DNA from: Claveliimonas bilis
Lineage (GTDB): Bacteria; Bacillota; Clostridia; Lachnospirales; Lachnospiraceae
Assembly: GCF_030296775.1 (NCBI RefSeq)
Contig: NZ_AP027742.1
Location: forward strand, 1 to 64,000
DNA length: 64,000 nucleotides
Reading direction: 5' to 3'
The notes under the pieces were generated by a model that searched no databases, was not told the DNA's origin, and was given only the letters and a program-made list of their open reading frames with translations. A program made the position numbers and the translations under genes. Positions 59,241 through 64,000 of the stretch are shown one piece after another. The stretch's first letter is position 1, and each line of letters begins with the position of its first letter.

Positions 59241-60212
59241 TTACAAATGTATCGCATTCTCCCGAATCTCGTCCAAAATTTTCATTACTTTAAGACTTTC
59301 CTTCCTCGGCATTGTACTATTGTCTAGTTCTCCTTTATATACAGTCTCTTGAAAGGCAGCCGCTTCGTATTGATAACCATTCCCCTTTATTTCAAACACG
59401 TTTTTTTGACAGGGACGGTTCATATCAAAATTCTGACCGGGGGAGAAGCGGAATAATGTATCCGGCCTCCAGAAATACGGGATATAATATTCCCCTTTGT
59501 CTGTCATAATCCACATACTATTCTCTAATTTCTTTTCAATAGATACTGTCATTTCAACATCACACAGATCAGAAAAGTGCATGCTACAAAATGTTGTCAG
59601 ATCAACACCCTCTTCATTCACTCTCACCCAGCTTTGGATTTTTTTCGGGTCTTCTTCTAGAAGCCATTTTGCAAGATTAATCCCATAAACACCGATATCC
59701 ATCAATGCCCCTCCGCCCAGGTCAGCACTGAACAGCCGTTTCTTCGAGGGCTCTGCCTTTTCTCCAAAGCTGATTTTCATATGCTCTATTTTCCCAAATT
59801 CTCCCTTTTTTATCTTTTCTTTTAAGTAAACGTACAACGGAAGGAACCTGCTCCACATTGCTTCCATCAAAAGAGTTCCACTCTTTTCAGACAATTCCAG
59901 CAAACATTCCATTTGAGATGCATGCATTACAATAGGCTTCTCACATAAAACAGGCTTTTTCTTCTGCAGACACAGACAAATATTTTCAAAATGCCGAGGA
60001 TGGATCGTCCCTATATATATGGCGTCTATTTCTTCATCCTCCGCCAATTGCTCATAATCATTATAATATCGTTCTGCACTGATAGGCGATCCTGTATGAG
60101 AGGCAGATGCCACTGCTCCTATCCGTACGTCAGACAGATTCTTTAGTCCTTCCGCAAATTGGTGCGAAATAAAACCTCCCCCTATAATCCCCCATGTAAA
60201 CGGTTTTTTCAT
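59241..60212 (-). CDS. Gfo/Idh/MocA family oxidoreductase (1)
   Basis: 323 residues. NAD(P)-binding GIIGGGFISHQFAEGL at the N-terminus, CEKPIVMHASQME (catalytic Lys region), and GGGALMDIGVYGINLA in the C-terminal domain: a complete sugar dehydrogenase-type enzyme. It is the last gene of a carbohydrate operon and overlaps the AraC regulator by 4 bp. Substrate unknown; with a second Gfo enzyme and an isomerase it may oxidise an inositol- or sugar-like compound. Confidence 0.88.
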   Translation of the reverse strand: MKKPFTWGIIGGGFISHQFAEGLKNLSDVRIGAVASASHTGSPISAERYYNDYEQLAEDEEIDAIYIGTIHPRHFENICLCLQKKKPVLCEKPIVMHASQMECLLELSEKSGTLLMEAMWSRFLPLYVYLKEKIKKGEFGKIEHMKISFGEKAEPSKKRLFSADLGGGALMDIGVYGINLAKWLLEEDPKKIQSWVRVNEEGVDLTTFCSMHFSDLCDVEMTVSIEKKLENSMWIMTDKGEYYIPYFWRPDTLFRFSPGQNFDMNRPCQKNVFEIKGNGYQYEAAAFQETVYKGELDNSTMPRKESLKVMKILDEIRENAIHL

Positions 60213-61087
60213 TCCTTTCCCTTCCCCTCTTCCTTTCGGTAACTGCTCGGCGTCATCTGGTAGGTTTCTTTGAACAGACGGGTAAAATAATTCTGATCCC
60301 TGTACCCGATTCTTGATGCCACGTCACCAATACTAAGATTTGTATGGACCAGTAGCTTTTTCGCTTCCACCATTCTGACTTTATTTAAATATTCCATAAA
60401 AGTAATTTTCATATGTTTTTTAAACATTTTGCAAAAGTAGGAATAACTTAAAAAGACATAATCAGCTGCATCCGACGTAGTAATCGGATACATATAGTTT
60501 TCGCTCACATAGCGGAAAACTATATTCATACGCTCCTCATCACTTCTGTTTTCCCGGATTCCCTGCATCCTGACATCTTTTTCAAACTCCTCAGCTTTTC
60601 GATAATACCAGACGATCAGTTTATAAAAATCCGCCTTTAAGATCATTTCATATCCCACCTTCTTTTCTTCAACTTCCTTCAGCAGTTCGTAAAGAATGGG
60701 AAGAATGTCACTTTCCGACTCCAGATCTATATAGGCCGGGTATGGAACTTTGTGGTTTAGAAGCGCTGCGATATATTTCATCTCATGTCCAATCCCGCCC
60801 AGTGTATACAAAATATCCGCATCAAATTGAATACATAAGATTTTATGCTTCTCATGGTTGATAAAATCTGTATAATGCTCCTCCTTTGTATTAATAAAAA
60901 TCAATGTCCCCGGTTCTACAATCCTCTCTTTTCCATTTATAGACACCAGGACCCTGCCTTCTAAAATATAGAGTATCTCCAGATATTTATGCCAGTGAAG
61001 GGGAGATGAATATTCATGTACAAAAATTTTAAAAGACGCGCTATTGCTTTCACTTACAAAATATCTCTCTTCAATCCCTTCCTGCAT
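60209..61087 (-). CDS. AraC-family transcriptional regulator
   Basis: 292 residues: an N-terminal cupin-type sensor domain (SPLHWHKYLEILYILEG, about 30-46) and a C-terminal double helix-turn-helix (VFLSYSYFCKMFKKH; IGDVASRIGYRDQNYFTRLFK). It sits inside the sugar operon and is probably its local activator. The cupin domain presumably binds the sugar or its oxidised product. Confidence 0.9.
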   Translation of the reverse strand: MQEGIEERYFVSESNSASFKIFVHEYSSPLHWHKYLEILYILEGRVLVSINGKERIVEPGTLIFINTKEEHYTDFINHEKHKILCIQFDADILYTLGGIGHEMKYIAALLNHKVPYPAYIDLESESDILPILYELLKEVEEKKVGYEMILKADFYKLIVWYYRKAEEFEKDVRMQGIRENRSDEERMNIVFRYVSENYMYPITTSDAADYVFLSYSYFCKMFKKHMKITFMEYLNKVRMVEAKKLLVHTNLSIGDVASRIGYRDQNYFTRLFKETYQMTPSSYRKEEGKGKE

Positions 61088-61108
61088 AAATATCCTCCTC
61101 CCTTTTCA

Positions 61109-62026
61109 CTACAAGATTTTTTCCATAACTTTTTTTACAAATTGCTGCGCGTCCCCGATTACCTTTTCCGGTTCCATATAATGTGAAAGTTCAAAGGAGA
61201 CACTTCCATCAAATCCAACTTTTTTTAAAGAAGCAAATGTATCTTCCCAGTTATTAATTCCTCTTCCCGGCGGAAGTCCATAGTTTCCTATGCCGTCACC
61301 GTCGCGCATATGGACATGAAATATCTTTTTCCCCAGTTTTTCAATTACCATGGGAATGTACTCCCTCTGGATCATGTGCCATGCCACATCTAAATTAATC
61401 CCCAGAGCCGGATCCGATATCGAATCAAACATTCTTAGCATTGCATCGGAATTTCCTACAATTACATTAGCATGCCCTTCAATATTAAAACGCATGCCAT
61501 ACTTTTTACATATATCGACACACCTTTGTATTGTCTGTATATATTCCTTCCATATTATTTCCCCGTCGTAATCTTCCGGCATCTTCATATTCTGGGTCAG
61601 CTCTGCAAAAGCTCCGCCGCCAAGAAACGGCGACCAATAATTTGGAAGATACTGCACCTGACATTCATATCCGTTTACCCAGTTTGAAACCATATTGATC
61701 ATCCCGGTTCCCAACTCATATCCGATTTTTACCATTTTTTCAAAATTATTCAGAGCTTCTTCCCTTATTTCTTCATTGATACTGGACAGCCCCTGAGTCA
61801 GCTCTGTATATATTGCAAACTGTGAAAGCTCCATCCCGTATGAGGCTATCAAGTGGCGCAGTTCCCGGATTTTTTCATTTGTATAATAAACGTCTACATC
61901 CTTTTGATTATGGGCAATCAATTCAATCGTATCAAATCCCATCTTTCCAATCGTATGAATTGCTGGTTCATACGGCGCTTGATACTGCGGAGCTGTAAAG
62001 CACCACACTGCACATCCAAGCTTCAT
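61109..62026 (-). CDS. Sugar phosphate isomerase/epimerase-type TIM-barrel protein
   Basis: 305 residues, AP-endonuclease-2-like (xylose-isomerase-like) barrel: MGFDTIELIAHN near the N-terminus, MRFNIEGHANVIV (metal ligands), LGINLDVAWHM, and FHVHMRDGDG near the C-terminus. The family includes IolE, hydroxypyruvate isomerase and ketose 3-epimerases. It lies 14 bp after the Gfo (2) gene and 21 bp before the AraC gene. Probably acts on the same substrate as the two oxidoreductases. Confidence 0.85.
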   Translation of the reverse strand: MKLGCAVWCFTAPQYQAPYEPAIHTIGKMGFDTIELIAHNQKDVDVYYTNEKIRELRHLIASYGMELSQFAIYTELTQGLSSINEEIREEALNNFEKMVKIGYELGTGMINMVSNWVNGYECQVQYLPNYWSPFLGGGAFAELTQNMKMPEDYDGEIIWKEYIQTIQRCVDICKKYGMRFNIEGHANVIVGNSDAMLRMFDSISDPALGINLDVAWHMIQREYIPMVIEKLGKKIFHVHMRDGDGIGNYGLPPGRGINNWEDTFASLKKVGFDGSVSFELSHYMEPEKVIGDAQQFVKKVMEKIL

Positions 62027-62040
62027 TCCTATATTCCTCC

Positions 62041-63057
62041 TTATTCCAAATACTGTCTCTCCCCTGTTACTGCACTTTTATATGCCGCTAATATGGTTTC
62101 AACCGATTTTATTCCATCATATCCTGTAGTCATAGGCTTTCTGTGCTGTAAAATACAGTCGGCAAAATGTTTTTCCATAGCGAAAAATCCGTCTATTTCC
62201 TCATAAGGATAATCTGTCCACTGCAAATCACCCTTTTTGACAATCTGAAATCTCGGAGCATTATTTCTGTCCCACGTCACAAAAACAGTTCCTTTCTCTC
62301 CATATAATTCAAACTTGTCATAACACACGCCTTCCGGCGCAATGGTAGAAAAGCTCCAATGACCTTGCGCCATAATTCCATTCTGATAGGTAATATTCAC
62401 GATTGCATTTTTTTCCGGAATCCCCGTACCCGCCTCGTCTATCTGAGCGTCTATACATTTCACTTCTGATTGTGCCAGCCATCTCATCAGATCCAGATGA
62501 TGTGCCCCCATATCTGCAAGACATCCTCCTCCGGCCAACGACAGATCATGAAACCATTTTGTCTTAGGATAATAAAAGTCTCCGATTCCAGCATGAGACA
62601 TCTGTGTCTTTATCATCTTCAGCTTTCCTATTTCTCCTGATTCGATACATTTTTTCATCGCCTGACAATATCCGCGAAATCTCTCGAAAAATGCCGACTG
62701 CAAAATAACTTTATTTTCTGAAGCTACCTCGCACATTTCCTGTGCTTCCTCCAGTGTATTGGCGAAGGGTTTCTGTGTCAGAATGTGTTTTTTCGCCTTT
62801 GCCGCATCCACAACCACTTGCCTGTGCATAAAATTGGGAGTACAGTTATAGACTGCATCGATCAAATCTGTCTGCAACATTTCTTTATAATCTGTAAATA
62901 CATTTGGCACATTCAACTTCCTTGCAAACTCCCAGGCATTTTCCTCAATCACGTCGCACACAGCTGTCAGTTCTGTATTTTTCAACTGTTTAGCCGCAAT
63001 AGCTTGTCCTTCCGCAATTGTGCCGCATCCAATAATTCCTACTTTCAATTTTTTCAT
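62041..63057 (-). CDS. Gfo/Idh/MocA family oxidoreductase (2)
   Basis: 338 residues. Nucleotide site KVGIIGCGTIAEGQAIA; the usual EKP motif reads TQKPFANTLEEA (Gln for Glu but Lys kept); GGGCLADMGAHHLDLMRW in the second domain. It differs enough from the other Gfo enzyme in this operon to suggest a different step or substrate. It lies 15 bp after the ABC permease gene. Confidence 0.88.
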   Translation of the reverse strand: MKKLKVGIIGCGTIAEGQAIAAKQLKNTELTAVCDVIEENAWEFARKLNVPNVFTDYKEMLQTDLIDAVYNCTPNFMHRQVVVDAAKAKKHILTQKPFANTLEEAQEMCEVASENKVILQSAFFERFRGYCQAMKKCIESGEIGKLKMIKTQMSHAGIGDFYYPKTKWFHDLSLAGGGCLADMGAHHLDLMRWLAQSEVKCIDAQIDEAGTGIPEKNAIVNITYQNGIMAQGHWSFSTIAPEGVCYDKFELYGEKGTVFVTWDRNNAPRFQIVKKGDLQWTDYPYEEIDGFFAMEKHFADCILQHRKPMTTGYDGIKSVETILAAYKSAVTGERQYLE

Positions 63058-63072
63058 TGCTTTTCCTCACTC

Positions 63073-63957
63073 TTATTCTTTTAATGCTCCCATCGTAAGA
63101 CCTTGGGTAATATTTTTTTGAAAAATAATAGATATTGCCACCGGTATGACAGTGGCTATGCAGCCTGCTGCCATCATCATTCCATAATCAATACCGAATT
63201 TCGATGTAAATTCCGACAAAGCTACCGTTATCGTTTTATTTGACTGCGAGTTCATAAATATGAGCGCATACATAAATTCGTCCCACGCCATTAAAAACGC
63301 CAATATCCCGACCGCTGTAAGGCCTGGTCTTGCTATTGGAAGAATCACCCTTACATATGCTTCGAACCTCGAACATCCGTCCACCATTGCCGCTGCTTCT
63401 AGATCACGGGATATCGAACGGAAGTAGCCGCTCATCACCCATATGGTATATGTCATTGTAAAAGAAACGTAAAGCAGAATCAGGCAAATCATGTTGTCAA
63501 TAATTCCCATCTTCCGAAAGATCACATACAGCGGGATCAAAAGCGAGATAGTAGGAAGAAGCTGGAAGAAGAGAATCAAAAGCAGCAGTTTATCCCGAAA
63601 TCGAAATCTTAACCTGGCAAAAGCATATGCCGCCATACTTCCCACCGCCAAAGATATCACTGTGGTCACTCCGGACACAAAAATACTGTTAAACAGGGCC
63701 CTTTTAAAAACAGCGGCCGGAGAAGATACAATCGTCCCTTTGTTTAAAATTGTTTCAGAAAACATGATTTCCCGGTATCTGCTCCAGTCCGGGTGTTCCG
63801 GGAACCACGAAGCCGACAGATCCAGAAGATGCTTGGTAGGACTGATGCTGGAAATAAACATCCATATCAGCGGAAGAAGAGTCCATACAATAAACATAAT
63901 ACTCCCCGCCAGCAGTAATATTTTGCGGATGCTCCTTTTTGTCAGACTCCTTTTCAT
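63073..63957 (-). CDS. Carbohydrate ABC transporter permease (MalG-type)
   Basis: 294 residues, six membrane helices, with the EAA loop EAAAMVDGCSRFEAYVRVIL (about 190-209) that contacts the ATPase. GGGGGTGA precedes the ATG. This is the inner of two usual permeases of a CUT1 sugar importer; the partner permease and binding protein should lie just beyond the window. Position ahead of the isomerase and oxidoreductases says imported sugar is their substrate. Confidence 0.9.
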   Translation of the reverse strand: MKRSLTKRSIRKILLLAGSIMFIVWTLLPLIWMFISSISPTKHLLDLSASWFPEHPDWSRYREIMFSETILNKGTIVSSPAAVFKRALFNSIFVSGVTTVISLAVGSMAAYAFARLRFRFRDKLLLLILFFQLLPTISLLIPLYVIFRKMGIIDNMICLILLYVSFTMTYTIWVMSGYFRSISRDLEAAAMVDGCSRFEAYVRVILPIARPGLTAVGILAFLMAWDEFMYALIFMNSQSNKTITVALSEFTSKFGIDYGMMMAAGCIATVIPVAISIIFQKNITQGLTMGALKE

Positions 63958-63968
63958 ATATTCACCCC

Positions 63969-64000
63969 CTAGTATATATCATCTGATTTCAATACCTTCT
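63969..64000 (-). CDS. Probable C-terminal end of the partner sugar permease (partial)
   Basis: A minus-strand frame enters from beyond the window and ends KVLKSDDIY at a TAG (63971-63969), twelve bases before the MalG-type permease ATG. Position and spacing fit the first permease gene of the transporter, but ten residues are too few to identify it. Confidence 0.35.
   Translation of the reverse strand, partial: KVLKSDDIY

Overview
The window reads as a chromosomal segment of a spore-forming, gut-type member of the Clostridia, most likely Lachnospiraceae. This rests on a Spo0A-type DNA-binding protein with 0A boxes, SpmB, VanRS-like two-component genes, a T-box on metG, a preQ1-type leader on queT, and several family combinations typical of that group. 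I see no phage, transposase or CRISPR array. Most genes lie on the minus strand.

Region 1 (1-10.2 kb) is mostly core: the end of a DnaI/DnaC-like helicase loader, a long PRPP synthetase, an aminotransferase divergent from a LysR regulator, then (minus strand) asnS - response regulator - sensor kinase - yhaO - yhaN. Region 2 (10.2-11.4 kb) holds a type I toxin/antisense-RNA pair (copy A) and queT behind a preQ1-like leader.

Region 3 (11.5-33.6 kb, minus strand) is the most striking part. About 14 tightly packed genes run from one consensus promoter near 33.6 kb to a hairpin terminator at 11.45 kb. In transcription order they are an SDR-PelD fusion, PelE-like, two DUF2194 deacetylase-like proteins (the second without its metal ligands), PelF, a PelG-CotH fusion, a second CotH broken by one TAG codon, a VTC polyphosphate-polymerase-domain protein, DUF4956, a DUF4832 barrel protein, a DivIVA-like coiled coil, a hybrid sensor kinase, an HD-GYP response regulator and a PAS-GGDEF diguanylate cyclase. 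I read this as a Pel-type exopolysaccharide machine that carries its own c-di-GMP writer, eraser and receptor plus a CotH/VTC surface-modification module.

Region 4 (33.7-42.3 kb) has an 809-residue membrane-anchored protein, a methyltransferase with an apparently leaderless promoter, a two-component system, a GH25 muramidase-like protein, a stand-alone Spo0A effector domain behind three 10-bp-phased 0A-like boxes, and two tRNA-Gly genes. Region 5 (42.3-49.4 kb) has an alpha/beta hydrolase, citrate synthase, rsmA, tatD and metG with its T-box leader.

Region 6 (49.5-55.1 kb) has toxin/antisense copy B immediately next to a Wadjet/Mks-type jetA-jetB-jetC operon that lacks jetD. Region 7 (55.2-64 kb) has a DUF885 lipoprotein, SpmB, a MATE transporter, and a carbohydrate-utilisation operon (ABC permease, two Gfo/Idh/MocA oxidoreductases, a TIM-barrel isomerase, an AraC regulator) that continues beyond the window.

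All assignments come from reading motifs and context. No database search was run.
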